Notes: generated by a model from the sequence alone, not told the origin. A stretch of 64,000 nt of DNA from UBA3951 sp050952125 (GCA_050952125.1 JBMNKK010000003.1:310001-374000); one strand, 5' to 3'; shown: positions 53,195 through 61,115, counted from the first letter of the stretch. Made by a program: numbers and translations.

Positions 53195-53332
53195 GTGCTC
53201 TCTTCCCCGTAGGGGATGAGGCGGTATCTTGTTGCCGCTCACGCTGTTTGTCGACGAAGCGCTTGAATTGCGTGGCGCTGACGGAACGCTCGGAATGGAT
53301 GGCGGCTTGAAGGCCGGCGTACGAAGGAAAGG

Positions 53333-53355
53333 GAGGGCCCCTCATGGGAGCCCTC
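53333..53355 (-). terminator. Weak terminator after the transposon ATPase gene
   Basis: Arms GAGGGC/GCCCTC (53333-53338 with 53350-53355), extended by inner pairs, 36 bases after the ATPase stop. The minus strand continues CCTTTCCTT. The assignment is tentative. Confidence 0.4.
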
Positions 53356-53390
53356 GTGGCGCTTTTGTGTCTTGAATCCTTGAATCTACT

Positions 53391-54191
53391 CTACAGCTGC
53401 TCGTAGTCCAACTGGACGCGCTGGACGTTTGCCATGTCGACAAGCCCCCCCTGCGCGATGACATCCAAGAGACACGCGGTGCAAAGGTTGTTGACCACTC
53501 GTGGGATTCCCCTGGATATGGAGTGGATATGGGCGATGGCGGACTCGCTGAACAGTGGTCTGGACGCTCCCGCCTGTTTGAGCGTATGTTCGATGTATGC
53601 CTTGGTCTCGTGTTCTTCAAGCCCTCCGAGGTGATACCGCGCGCTGATCCTCTGGCGCACCGGCTCCAAAGCCCGCAATCGCAATGTGGCCCGAAGCTCA
53701 GGCTGGCCGACGAGGATCAGTGCGAAGGGGCACAATGAATCGAACCGAAAATTCGTGAGGAATCTCACTTCCGCGAGCATGGACGCAGAGAGCAGGTGGG
53801 CTTCGTCAATGACCAACACGGGTTGTTTGCCTTGGTTTTCGTAGGCGTCCATGAGGATGCGGTCGAACTGGCGACGGGCGTCTCTCTGGTAGTAGGCCGG
53901 TGTGACCCCGAACTGGGAGAGCACCTCTCTGTAGAAACTCCGAGGCTCCAGCGCCGAATCGGCGATGTAGATGAACGGGTAGCGGATGGGGTCAAGCCTG
54001 TCGGAAAGGGCCCTTACCGCGGTCGACTTGCCCGCGCCCACTTCACCTGTGATGACGCCTAAGCCGCGGCTTTTGACTATGTGGTCCAACCGGGCGGAAA
54101 GCTCCTGCCACGCCTGACTCCGGTAGAGGTTGGCGGTGGGCACGTACTTGGTGAAAGGGGTCTCCTTGAGGCCGAAATAGTTCCTGATCAC
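53391..54191 (-). CDS. AAA+ ATPase of a transposon (TniB/ExeA-like)
   Basis: About 266 residues from GTG 54191, which overlaps the transposase stop (GTGA) and follows GGAGGAG. Walker A GEVGAGKST is at 49-57, Walker B VLVIDEAHLL follows, then the sensor stretch ILVGQPELRATLRL. The start NYFGLKETPFTKY is typical of ExeA/TniB ATPases that select target DNA for DDE transposases of the Tn5053/Mu/IS21-like type. It is the second gene of the transposon. Confidence 0.88.
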   Translation of the reverse strand: MIRNYFGLKETPFTKYVPTANLYRSQAWQELSARLDHIVKSRGLGVITGEVGAGKSTAVRALSDRLDPIRYPFIYIADSALEPRSFYREVLSQFGVTPAYYQRDARRQFDRILMDAYENQGKQPVLVIDEAHLLSASMLAEVRFLTNFRFDSLCPFALILVGQPELRATLRLRALEPVRQRISARYHLGGLEEHETKAYIEHTLKQAGASRPLFSESAIAHIHSISRGIPRVVNNLCTACLLDVIAQGGLVDMANVQRVQLDYEQL

Positions 54192-55552
54192 TTTGCCGTC
54201 TCCTCCTCTTTCGGGCATGGGAAACGCATTGCGCCGAGTCTCTTGCGCAACTCCTCGTCGTACTGACGTTTGGCGAGTTCAAGGAAGTTAAGGTTTATCG
54301 TGATTGTAGGTGTTCGGGATACCTGTCCCAGGTCCCGGTGGCGGGGCTTTCTCAAGTCAAGGGGCTCCGCGTCGGGATAGGCCTCTCCACCGTAGAACAC
54401 CTGAATGACGCTTAGGTCGTAGGGGTCGTAACGAACAGTGATCTGCCGGCGGACGAGGGCGGCGCTGACTTCGTAAGTGTTGCCATCCAGAGTGAAACAC
54501 CCGGTCTTGTCGACCCTGCGTTTCTCCTGCCAAAGGAAACTCTGGCGGACTCTCAGTGGGTCCAGTTTGCGTAGGGGCGTTTGGTCCTCCTCGAAGCGCT
54601 CCTTGGGTGTCTTCTTCAAAGACCCGTGAGGTTTCTGGTGATAGACCTCAAGCCACGCCCAGAAGTAGTTGTTGAGTTCTTCCAGGGTGTAGAGTTTTCC
54701 GGAGGCAATCAGGGCGTAAGCCTCGGGCTTGAAACTCCTGTCGACATACTGGAAGAACTTCTCTATCTTCCCACGACTCTGAGGCATTCCCGGCCGGGAG
54801 TGGATCAGGTGGAAACCCAGTTCCCCGGCGATTCTTTCGAGGTGCGGACCCGAGTAGATGGCTCCGTTGTCGCAATACAGACGGCTGGGAACCCCGAACT
54901 TCAGGATGGCCTTCTTGAGACAGTCTTCAAGTTTGGAACGCCGCTCCTCGAAGTAGTACTCCGCGTGGACAACGTACCTGGAGTAATCGTCTATGAAGGC
55001 GATCAAGTAGGCCTGGCAGTTCTTGCCCTTGTTTTCGGGGTCGGGCAGGTAAAGCGTGTGGTGGCAGTCTCCCTGCCATGTGTGATTCCGGTGCGGAGAC
55101 TCGAAACGGCGGTGAGCTTTTGGACGGCGTGAGGAGGTTTTCTCCACCGGCCCCAAATGCCGTCGCAATGTGCTCTCTTTGAGCTGGCCCTTTTCCGCTT
55201 CTCCCGCCATCTCCAGCATGGTGATGATCTGAGGCACGCTGCGCTGGGGGACTTCCTTCTTGAGCGCCTTGGCTTTCTCCAACGCTGCTTCCGGCACTGT
55301 CCTTGAACTGCCGCTGTCAGCGCGTCGCTTGGGTCTGAGGGCTTCCAGGCCTCCTTTCCTGTAGGCGCAGAGCCACCGCTCCAGCGTTCGCTCGTGGATT
55401 CTGGTCGAGGCGCTGAAAGGGATGTTGTACTCTCGTCCCGCGAGTTCCCGGAGCATCCGAGCCTGCTCCCCCCGTGCCAGCGGTTGTACCACCATGGGAG
55501 CAATGACTCCGTAACGGAAGTTGGCGATGAGCGTTGACTGTTCCTCGGTCAC
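54188..55552 (-). CDS. DDE transposase (rve integrase fold, TniA-like)
   Basis: A 454-residue transposase from GTG 55552 (AGGAG upstream); the longer frame to 55699 has no ribosome site. The N-terminal helix-turn-helix region (IHERTLERWLCAYRKGGLEA) is followed by the rve catalytic core with the DDE triad: WQGDCHHT (Asp), YCDNGAIYSG (Asp) and GKIEKFF (Glu), then a beta-barrel C-terminal domain (LDGNTYEVSAALVRRQITVR). Paired with the AAA+ ATPase gene. The reading frame is intact, so the element may still move. Confidence 0.9.
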   Translation of the reverse strand: MTEEQSTLIANFRYGVIAPMVVQPLARGEQARMLRELAGREYNIPFSASTRIHERTLERWLCAYRKGGLEALRPKRRADSGSSRTVPEAALEKAKALKKEVPQRSVPQIITMLEMAGEAEKGQLKESTLRRHLGPVEKTSSRRPKAHRRFESPHRNHTWQGDCHHTLYLPDPENKGKNCQAYLIAFIDDYSRYVVHAEYYFEERRSKLEDCLKKAILKFGVPSRLYCDNGAIYSGPHLERIAGELGFHLIHSRPGMPQSRGKIEKFFQYVDRSFKPEAYALIASGKLYTLEELNNYFWAWLEVYHQKPHGSLKKTPKERFEEDQTPLRKLDPLRVRQSFLWQEKRRVDKTGCFTLDGNTYEVSAALVRRQITVRYDPYDLSVIQVFYGGEAYPDAEPLDLRKPRHRDLGQVSRTPTITINLNFLELAKRQYDEELRKRLGAMRFPCPKEEETAK

Positions 55553-55730
55553 TGTTTCTCCTAGAGTCTTTGAGTCTAGTGTCGCTGCCAAAGCGACAGG
55601 TAGGGAGTGACAAAGATTGTGGCGACTTGACGAGTGACACCCGCAAGAAGGCGCAGGCAGGCAAGGTTCAGGAGTCTTGAGGTCGCGAAAGCCCCTCAAA
55701 ACCAGCGCTCATGCGCAATGACGGCGTGAG

Positions 55731-56339
55731 TCAGGGGACCGACAGGGAGGGAAAAGAGAGCCGCAGGAAAGCAAAAAGGGATGGGCGTCGAGCCTCCCAC
55801 ACCAGGTCCCGGTAAAATCCCCCTAACCAAAGCATCGCCCGAAGGCTTCCCCTCGGCATTCTCACCGGGGGAAAGAACGGAGTGAGGTCCGTTCCCGGTG
55901 ACAAAGACAGTACACGTTCAGACAAGGAACCGAGAAGGTCACCTGCTCCGGCCTTCCACCCGCTCTGCCATCTCTGGATGGTCCTTCCCGACACTCCGCC
56001 CACCTGCGGCCCTTGGCAAAGGCGTTCCGCAATGGCATCCGGGCTCCTTCCCTGAACCAAAAGGCGAGCCACGGCCTCATGCACGGGTAAGGCGAATTGG
56101 CTGTACGGCCTTAGGAAACATGGACACAGGCTGAACGTGCGACGGCATCGCGGGCACAATCTGCGGTAGACCGGAACCAGATGGATCCCCAAACCAAGCA
56201 CTACTCTTCGGTAGTAGCACCCGTGCCTGCGGAGTCGCCGCCCGCAGCATGGGCACTGGATCTCCATGTCCGGCGACTTGTCTCGATACGCTCTCAGATA
56301 CTCCTTGATCGACACAAGGAGTGGCAGTACGATTACCAT
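55731..56339 (-). CDS. DUF6431 zinc-finger/HTH protein of the transposon
   Basis: About 202 residues from ATG 56339 with AAGGGGG upstream. It has two zinc-binding CxxC pairs (IQCPCCGRRLRRHGCYYRR and LCPRCRRTFSLCPCF) and a following helix-turn-helix (SPDAIAERLCQGPQVGGVSG, then RTIQRWQSG), the layout of DUF6431. Genes of this family commonly stand beside DDE transposase/ATPase pairs. The C-terminus is Leu/Phe-rich without a known role. It probably binds the element ends or regulates transposition. The 178-base gap to the transposase start holds a TGTCGCT/AGCGACA inverted repeat near 55580. Confidence 0.75.
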   Translation of the reverse strand: MVIVLPLLVSIKEYLRAYRDKSPDMEIQCPCCGRRLRRHGCYYRRVVLGLGIHLVPVYRRLCPRCRRTFSLCPCFLRPYSQFALPVHEAVARLLVQGRSPDAIAERLCQGPQVGGVSGRTIQRWQSGWKAGAGDLLGSLSERVLSLSPGTDLTPFFPPVRMPRGSLRAMLWLGGFYRDLVWEARRPSLFAFLRLSFPSLSVP

Positions 56340-56430
56340 TAGTAAGCCCCCTTGGGGTTTGCAGGGAGCCTGTTCCTGGTCAGTCGCCAAACTAAACGCG
56401 GGAGCAGGCTTCGCCCTTTTCGCTCACAAA

Positions 56431-56469
56431 ACAAAAACCCCGTTCCCGATTACGACACGGAACGCGGCT
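56431..56469 (-). terminator. Terminator of the NUDIX gene transcript
   Basis: On the minus strand CCGCGTTCC and GGAACGGGG pair around an 11-base loop and are followed by TTTTTGTTTT, a clear intrinsic terminator about 110 bases after the NUDIX stop. Confidence 0.75.
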
Positions 56470-56518
56470 TTCCTGTCACCGACAAGCAATTCGGCTCTAA
56501 GGCCCTATTTCACCGACA
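56453..56518. repeat. TGTCG-cored repeats near the right side of the transposon
   Basis: On the minus strand TGTCGGTGA occurs at 56518 and again at 56484, and a further TGTCG at 56457. On the left, plus-strand TGTCGCCGAAAT (53170) and TGTCGACGAAGC (53249) face inward. TniA-type elements often end with TGT and carry several TGTCG-like transposase sites. I could not find a matching target-site duplication (the base groups ACACC and TTAAG at the outermost candidates differ), so the element borders are not settled. Confidence 0.35.
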
Positions 56519-56580
56519 TTAAGATTGGGCCCAAACACTCAGTACTCGCCCGCATCCTGAAGCACCGCGGTAATCTGGTT

Positions 56581-57021
56581 CTAGGGGTATGTGATAAGGG
56601 CGAAACCGGGGCCGCCGTCGGTCAGATGGTCTAAAGCCATATGCACAAGCCGAGGAAGGTTCCCAACCATTTCGCTTCTCTGGAGAGAGACCTTATCGAC
56701 CTCGACTATCCAAGGAACCTCATCCTCAGTTCGTCTGATGTTCCTTAGGTCTCCAACAGTGACAAAGCAGTAGACTTCATATGGTTCCTTATTCTCGCCC
56801 TTGCCTTCTATGCGAGCGAAAGGGCTCCAGCCACTGGACTCGGTCTGATAACCGGTCTCCTCGCTGAACTCCCGTACCATCGCGTCCGACGGAGTCTCTC
56901 CTGGCTCAACCTTGCCCCCAGGGGCGTTGAACTTGCCTTTCTGCCATTCAGGGCGGTCTTTCCTGATAAGGGCAACCTGGCGACGGTCCTCGGAAAACAT
57001 GAAGCCCAGTACATACTGCAT
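56581..57021 (-). CDS. NUDIX hydrolase (MutT-like)
   Basis: A 146-residue pyrophosphohydrolase. The Nudix box is complete: GKVEPGETPSDAMVREFSEE followed by TGY, with the REFSEE metal-binding glutamates. The start MQYVLGFMFSEDRRQVALIR resembles MutT-type 8-oxo-dGTP or nucleotide-housecleaning enzymes; the substrate cannot be told. ATG 57021 follows GGAGGAGG. It ends in an intrinsic terminator. Confidence 0.9.
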   Translation of the reverse strand: MQYVLGFMFSEDRRQVALIRKDRPEWQKGKFNAPGGKVEPGETPSDAMVREFSEETGYQTESSGWSPFARIEGKGENKEPYEVYCFVTVGDLRNIRRTEDEVPWIVEVDKVSLQRSEMVGNLPRLVHMALDHLTDGGPGFALITYP

Positions 57022-57219
57022 CTGTATCCTCCTCCAGCATTCAGGCCCGATCTCAGGTACTCAATACGCACCCCGTGGACTACCACTCCACCCTTCATCA
57101 TCGGACGCCTCCGATACACGATGATCGCGGCGGCCCTCCCCGAGTCCGCCATGCCGACCAAGCACAGATCGCGCGGAAGCAACGATCTAACGATTACCAT
57201 GGCAAGCCCTCGCCGATCG
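57022..57219 (-). other. 198-base stretch before the NUDIX gene, no gene assigned
   Basis: An open frame from ATG 57200 runs into the NUDIX gene in another phase; I regard it as chance. A promoter for the NUDIX gene must be within or before this stretch, but I see no strong match. Confidence 0.4.
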
Positions 57220-57492
57220 CTAGTTCCTCTGAGTCGCCTCAGTCAGCAATACCGGAGGACTCTCCCGGTGTTCTTCTCCGGACCAGCCAGTCGTTCCCTT
57301 CTCCCAGCATAGGCGAACAGCGATCAACAGGACCTCCGGCGAGCACGGAAAGCGTCCCTCCGCAAGATCTTCGTGCCGCGCCCACAGACGATGGGAGCTA
57401 TCCAATGCAGTAAGCAAGAGAAACGATTCTGCTGTGCCCTCAAGGTACAGTACAGCTGCTTGTCTAGACACCTCGACTGCCGGACGAACCAT
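57220..57492 (-). CDS. Hypothetical protein, 90 residues
   Basis: From ATG 57492 with GGGAG eight bases upstream. Contents: VEVSRQAAVLYLEGTAESFL, then RLWARHEDLAEGRFPCSPEV and LLIAVRLCWEKGT. No family is recognised. The frame has plausible composition and lies 29 bases after the HEPN gene on the same strand, so it could be the last gene of that unit. It could also be a remnant. Confidence 0.4.
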   Translation of the reverse strand: MVRPAVEVSRQAAVLYLEGTAESFLLLTALDSSHRLWARHEDLAEGRFPCSPEVLLIAVRLCWEKGTTGWSGEEHRESPPVLLTEATQRN

Positions 57493-57521
57493 GGGTCATC
57501 TCCCGCCGGGACTCTGACGGC

Positions 57522-57935
57522 TCATGAATATCCCATCTGCTTTAACCTTGCATCCACCACTACGATGGCCTTGTGAGCAAGTTCGATAGCACGCTCGGTC
57601 TCTGCAGCATCCGGTACATACCATTCATCCGGATAACGAATCTCGACCGCATAGTCAGTCAGATCAACAACTGGAGTAAGCGTATCCAGCATGTCGGGGA
57701 AATCCTTGGAAATCAAGGCTACAAGAGCTCGAATGTCATGTGTCTTTGGAGGGCGTACCTCGAGAGCAATCAAGAGCGCCTTTAGAGCTTTTTCGGCAGC
57801 TTGCTGGCAGTGGAAGCAGATCTTGTCGTTGAACTGTTCGCCAAGTTCAAGGCTTTTCTGTGCATACGCCAAGTCCCCGCAAGCGAGGCTAATCCACCTT
57901 GTGACAAGCTTATCCTTTTCGAGATTCTCGCTCAT
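57522..57935 (-). CDS. HEPN-domain protein (toxin-like partner of MNT)
   Basis: A 137-residue all-helical HEPN protein: WISLACGDLAYAQKSLELGE, CFHCQQAAEKALKALLIALE, PPKTHDIRALVALIS and VEIRYPDEWY. In many HepT toxins the catalytic motif is Rx4-6H; here the R is followed by YPDEWY and no His is in place. RNase activity is therefore uncertain, and it fits the subgroup with an RYP motif. It overlaps the nucleotidyltransferase gene by 26 bases. Confidence 0.85.
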   Translation of the reverse strand: MSENLEKDKLVTRWISLACGDLAYAQKSLELGEQFNDKICFHCQQAAEKALKALLIALEVRPPKTHDIRALVALISKDFPDMLDTLTPVVDLTDYAVEIRYPDEWYVPDAAETERAIELAHKAIVVVDARLKQMGYS

Positions 57936-58245
57936 AAACTACCCGTCCTTGACGGGACGCCTCATACGGCAGCGAACCCACCACATTGCGCAACTGCTCG
58001 TACTCCTGAGGAGTCCTAACGAAAACGTCGATGGGGTGCGTGATTCCCGCCAGAAGCTGGCGGACCTGCCGATTGCGTTCTACAGACCGGCGAGAGTCGC
58101 ATTTCAGAATGAGTAGGTCGACATCGCTGTCTTCACCGGCGGTACCCTGCGCCTGAGAACCAAAGAGGATAATCGCTTCAGGGTCATACCCCTTCACGAT
58201 TCTGTCAACTATGTCCCTGATATCGTGTCGGCCAATCATTTGCAC
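57910..58245 (-). CDS. MNT-type minimal nucleotidyltransferase
   Basis: A 111-residue protein of the polymerase-beta nucleotidyltransferase fold. The active-site motif is IILFGSQAQGTAGEDSDVDL (GS, then DxD), followed by the helix VERNRQVRQLLAG. In MntA/HepT systems such a protein adenylylates the HEPN toxin and silences it. It is followed by, and overlaps, the HEPN gene. The first codon is GTG 58245 or ATG 58239. Confidence 0.85.
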   Translation of the reverse strand: MQMIGRHDIRDIVDRIVKGYDPEAIILFGSQAQGTAGEDSDVDLLILKCDSRRSVERNRQVRQLLAGITHPIDVFVRTPQEYEQLRNVVGSLPYEASRQGRVVYERESRKG

Positions 58246-58305
58246 ACCCCGCGACCATTCTAATGGTAGCTCCCAGACGCTTGCAAGGCTGTGTACTAGT
58301 TCAGA

Positions 58306-58395
58306 TCATGCAAGACACTCTGCCTTCTCCAGCTTTTCCGGGTACTCGATGGGGTCAGGTATCCTAGTTTGTGGTGTGGTCTGACTTTCGCGAGG
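58306..58395 (-). pseudogene. C-terminal relic of an IS-type transposase
   Basis: One minus-strand phase reads VRPHHKLGYLTP and the next phase continues IEYPEKLEKAECLA and stops at 58306. Together they resemble the closing sequence of IS3/IS481-type transposases (RPH-LGYLTP-EY). A frameshift divides the two pieces, and nothing recognisable lies upstream. The remainder of 58246-58472 holds no other feature. Confidence 0.5.
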
Positions 58396-58472
58396 TGGAG
58401 CTGTGGAGAATAACCTGGATTCGAAATGAGACCGGAAGGTGTCCGTAGCCCCACAATACCGTCCTTGACTGG

Positions 58473-58904
58473 TCAGCTGCTGCGTTCCCCTCCCGGCAGC
58501 CACAGGACTGCAACCTTACCTTGTTGCTCCAGCCGCTCAAACTCGCGATCGCAGGTCACCAGCACGGCTTCTTTCTCTTGAGCGAGCCCCACGCAGAAGC
58601 AGTCGGCAAAGGAGAGTCTTCCGTCCACTTTGATCCCCGCGGCATGTTTCACCCTTGGCCAGGTCGCGTCAATGACCCGCAATTTGGGCGTCTCAAAAAC
58701 CTTGGTTTCAACTGCGGCGGCAGTCTGTTCGCCGGCCAGCCTGTGCACGATGTATATAACCTCTCCCAAGTTGACCACGCTCATGAACACTTCCGCGTCT
58801 TCCTCTACCAGGATGTCTTCGACCGTCTGGGCGCCGGCTTCGTCCCAGAGGAACGCGATGAGGGCAGAGCTGTCGAGCACGTACCTACCAGCTATGTTTG
58901 CCAT
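58473..58904 (-). CDS. vapC: PIN-domain toxin (intact copy 2)
   Basis: About 143 residues from GTG/ATG near 58904 (MANIAGRYVLDSSALIAFLW). PIN active-site acids are present: Asp in VLDSSAL, Glu in VVNLGEVIYIV, Asp in FADCFCVGL and Asp in VTCDREFERL. It overlaps the 3' end of the AbrB-type antitoxin gene by 20 bases. It is the functional counterpart of the broken copy at 49046-49506. It probably cleaves RNA when free of its antitoxin. Confidence 0.88.
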   Translation of the reverse strand: MANIAGRYVLDSSALIAFLWDEAGAQTVEDILVEEDAEVFMSVVNLGEVIYIVHRLAGEQTAAAVETKVFETPKLRVIDATWPRVKHAAGIKVDGRLSFADCFCVGLAQEKEAVLVTCDREFERLEQQGKVAVLWLPGGERSS

Positions 58905-59145
58905 CCTCCCTGATCCGGTCCTCCTCCCGCTCACGTAGGAGCAAGTCCACCGCGCTCGCTCTCGATTTGAAAGCGCCTCTCAATTCCAGCAACGGGTGCC
59001 GCGGAAGTGGTTCCAACACTATCTTCCCTCCTATGTCTCTCACCAAGAATCTGTCTCCCTTGGAGAGGTTGTACTTGTCCCTGATCTCGCTTGGAATCAC
59101 CAGTTGTCCCTTGTTCGATAACTTCACTACGGTCACCGGAATCAC
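58885..59145 (-). CDS. AbrB-type antitoxin (intact copy 2)
   Basis: About 86 residues from GTG 59145 (the frame is open to 59238 but the extension codes through the operator). Residues 1-45 form the AbrB/MazE DNA-binding domain (VVKLSNKGQLVIPSEIRDKY, then GDRFLVRDIGGKIVLEPLP). The C-terminal AFKSRASAVDLLLREREEDR helix should cover the toxin; that part is absent from copy 1. The pairing of an AbrB-type antitoxin with a PIN toxin is a known VapBC variant. Confidence 0.85.
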   Translation of the reverse strand: MIPVTVVKLSNKGQLVIPSEIRDKYNLSKGDRFLVRDIGGKIVLEPLPRHPLLELRGAFKSRASAVDLLLREREEDRIREDGKHSW

Positions 59146-59150
59146 CTCGC

Positions 59151-59191
59151 GTCTTACACATACGAGCGTACTACCGTCTTGAGTGTAAGAC
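59151..59191 (-). promoter_or_regulatory. Candidate AbrB operator upstream of copy 2
   Basis: Inverted arms GTCTTACAC (59151-59159) and GTGTAAGAC (59183-59191) with a 23-base spacer, right before the antitoxin start. The same element stands at 49734-49778 in copy 1. Confidence 0.7.
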
Positions 59192-59254
59192 AGCACATGA
59201 TCGGAATCAAGTTCCCTGTCGGGTCCGGCCAGAGCCATTATCCTACCACTCCTC

Positions 59255-59767
59255 CTACCATTTCGTTCTCCTCACGACTGAGCCTTCTGAAGAAACGGAG
59301 CACGAGATGCCCTCACCGAGCCCGGGAAGAAACCCAAGGAAGTGAGCTCTGACCTTGAAGCAGCATTCCACTCGCACTGTGGGTTCTTCCCGGTCCGGTG
59401 CGTTGAGAACATGAGCCGAAATGGAAGCCTCGCGGATGACGCCTCCCAAGGCGTAGACGTTCTCACTTGCGACTTGAACTGCCTTCGCCTGTCCCATGGT
59501 GGGGTCAATGCGCACATCTCCCAAGGCCAACGCGTCCCAATCGAGTTCGATGACTCCCGCCAGAGCACCTAGGTCGCATGCTCCTTGAACAGCCCTCTTG
59601 GCGAAGTACACTATACCCAGGTCCAGTACCATACCCACGGTGAGGACCGCAACAGGCAGGAAGACGGCGACCAGGGCCAGGACCGCGCCGTCCTCGGATG
59701 TCGAGAGCAAGCGCAGTCCCGGCCGGAAACCTCCTCTCCGCTTTACGCTACCTCGGAACGAACTCAC
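59255..59767 (-). CDS. tadG: TadG-like pilus-assembly protein
   Basis: A 170-residue protein with one membrane helix (VLALVAVFLPVAVLTVGMVL) and an extracellular domain (EEPTVRVECCFKVRAHFLGF), typical of TadE/G-like pseudopilins in Flp pilus loci. The start overlaps the tadE stop. It is the last Tad gene, followed by the antitoxin gene after 110 bases. A near-copy lies at 51738-52250. Confidence 0.82.
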   Translation of the reverse strand: MSSFRGSVKRRGGFRPGLRLLSTSEDGAVLALVAVFLPVAVLTVGMVLDLGIVYFAKRAVQGACDLGALAGVIELDWDALALGDVRIDPTMGQAKAVQVASENVYALGGVIREASISAHVLNAPDREEPTVRVECCFKVRAHFLGFLPGLGEGISCSVSSEGSVVRRTKW

Positions 59768-60164
59768 TTCTGGTCACCGCCTTGGATGTCAGGGGAATCG
59801 AGGTCCCCACAATCGCCCTCACGACAGGGCTCACCACTTTGTAGTCGTACTGGAGTTCCACACGTATGGTGGTGCCGTAGATGGCCTGGCCTGGCGAAAT
59901 AAGGGCCGTCACCTCATCGGGATCAATGCCTCCCGCCGTAAGGCTGTCGCTAAGCCTTTGGAGGGCACCTGGCGTCCTCCCGCCCTCAACCGCACAGACC
60001 CTAGCCGTCTCTCGCGCTGCTGAAGTAAGGACCGTCTTTGCGTTCATGAGAAGCCCGCCTTCCAGGATTGAGAAGAGGATCGCCACCAGCAGGAACACCA
60101 CAAGGCTGAACTCAACCAGGGCTTGACCGCCCGAGTCCCCCAGCAACCGGTAGACTCCTCTCAT
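59748..60164 (-). CDS. tadE: TadE-like pilus-assembly protein
   Basis: 138 residues. The pilin-like start is GQALVEFSLVVFLLVAILFS with the conserved Glu in the hydrophobic helix, then an extracellular domain with SAARETARVCAVEGG, where the TadE homology is clear. ATG 60164 overlaps the flp stop (ATGA), so translation is coupled. Confidence 0.88.
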   Translation of the reverse strand: MRGVYRLLGDSGGQALVEFSLVVFLLVAILFSILEGGLLMNAKTVLTSAARETARVCAVEGGRTPGALQRLSDSLTAGGIDPDEVTALISPGQAIYGTTIRVELQYDYKVVSPVVRAIVGTSIPLTSKAVTRSEFVPR

Positions 60165-60373
60165 GGCGTAGGCAGTTTGTCTATTACATCCTGTATTCGG
60201 TTCCTCAACGCGTCTCCGAGTGTGGTCAAGACGCCGATGAGCGCTACCGCTACCAGAACCAAGACAAGGGCGTACTCGGCAACTGTTGCTCCTCGGTCAT
60301 TTCCCAGGAGTCTCCTGAGCCAGTTAACCAGACGGCTAAACTGCAGTTGAACGATGCCACTCAATTCCACCAC
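60161..60373 (-). CDS. flp: Flp-type pilin subunit
   Basis: About 70 residues from GTG 60373 (GGAGG eleven bases upstream); the longer frame to 60544 overlaps tadC and is spurious. The typical Flp core is GATVAEYALVLVLVAVALIG with Glu in the fifth place after the likely cleavage Gly, followed by VLTTLGDALRNRIQDVID. A prepilin peptidase (TadV) is not in this window. This is the major pilus subunit for adhesion fibres. Confidence 0.92.
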   Translation of the reverse strand: MVELSGIVQLQFSRLVNWLRRLLGNDRGATVAEYALVLVLVAVALIGVLTTLGDALRNRIQDVIDKLPTP

Positions 60374-60389
60374 GATTGATCTCACCTCC

Positions 60390-61115
60390 TCACCAACTCG
60401 ATTCCAGAAAGGCAAGTATGTGGGGTAGTACCGAAACGGCCAGAACGGGAGGCAGCAGAAAAAACACCGTGATCGCTGACAGCTGGAGCGGAAGGGCATT
60501 GAACCTTTCTTCCATAGCTTGACGCTCCGCTTCATACCCCTCATCGGACAGCGATTTCAGCATGCCGGCCACAGGAGTGCCGAGGATTTCGCTTTGAGCC
60601 AGCACAGAGCGCAGACGCTTGACTTCAGGGATCCATGAGTCGTCCATCACACTGAGGGCCCTGCTGAGGCTAGCACCGCTCATCAATCGAAGCACGACCT
60701 TGTCGGTCTCCGCCCGGAGGATTCCCCGCGTCCTCCTGGCAGCAGCCTGGAAAGCCGAAGCCGTATCTAGCCCTGACAGAGCGGCAACAGCCATACTCTC
60801 GATCAGAAAAGGCCATTCGCGCCTGATTTCCCGTACGCGCCGCTTCCGACGGGCGTTCTGCACAAGCACCCTTGCAGCCAAAGCCGCCGCAGCCATAAGG
60901 ATCGCGGGGCGAACTCTTGGCGCCGTAATCATGAGTACTGCCGCGGCAAGTGCGGCCAAGCCAGCGATCAAGCGGCGGGCTTTTTTCCCCGGGAAGGAAG
61001 GCGAGGGAGAATGGGGCTTCTCAAAACCCATCCGCCGCGAATCCGAGAAGACAATCCAAAGCCCAAATGTAAACCCTGCACAGCCGAACAGGATGGGACC
61101 AGCAGTAACTTCCAC
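60390..61115 (-). CDS. tadC: Tad pilus inner-membrane platform protein TadC
   Basis: About 241 residues from GTG 61115 with GAGGTGGAAGG upstream; the longer frame to 61415 overlaps tadB and is not used. The N-terminus has hydrophobic helices (GPILFGCAGFTFGLWIVFSD and LIAGLAALAAAVLMITAPRV), the middle has the type II secretion GspF-like domain (LIESMAVAALSGLDTASAFQ, RALSVMDDSWIPEVKRLRSV), and the end has a helix IFFLLPP-like stretch (AITVFFLLPPVLAVSVLPHI). Confidence 0.88.
   Translation of the reverse strand: MEVTAGPILFGCAGFTFGLWIVFSDSRRMGFEKPHSPSPSFPGKKARRLIAGLAALAAAVLMITAPRVRPAILMAAAALAARVLVQNARRKRRVREIRREWPFLIESMAVAALSGLDTASAFQAAARRTRGILRAETDKVVLRLMSGASLSRALSVMDDSWIPEVKRLRSVLAQSEILGTPVAGMLKSLSDEGYEAERQAMEERFNALPLQLSAITVFFLLPPVLAVSVLPHILAFLESSW

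Noticed and set aside
53170..56518. TGTCGCCGAAATCGG at 53170 as the certain left end of the transposon
   Set aside because: It matches the right-hand TGTCGGTGAAATAGG well, but it lies within a coding stretch (DFGDRC) and the flanking five bases do not match those on the right.
56808..57200. Frame upstream of and through the NUDIX gene
   Set aside because: It shares the DNA of the NUDIX box in another phase and shows no family match.
60374..60544. N-terminal extension of the Flp pilin
   Set aside because: It overlaps tadC, and a good ribosome site fits the GTG at 60373, which gives a pilin of normal length.
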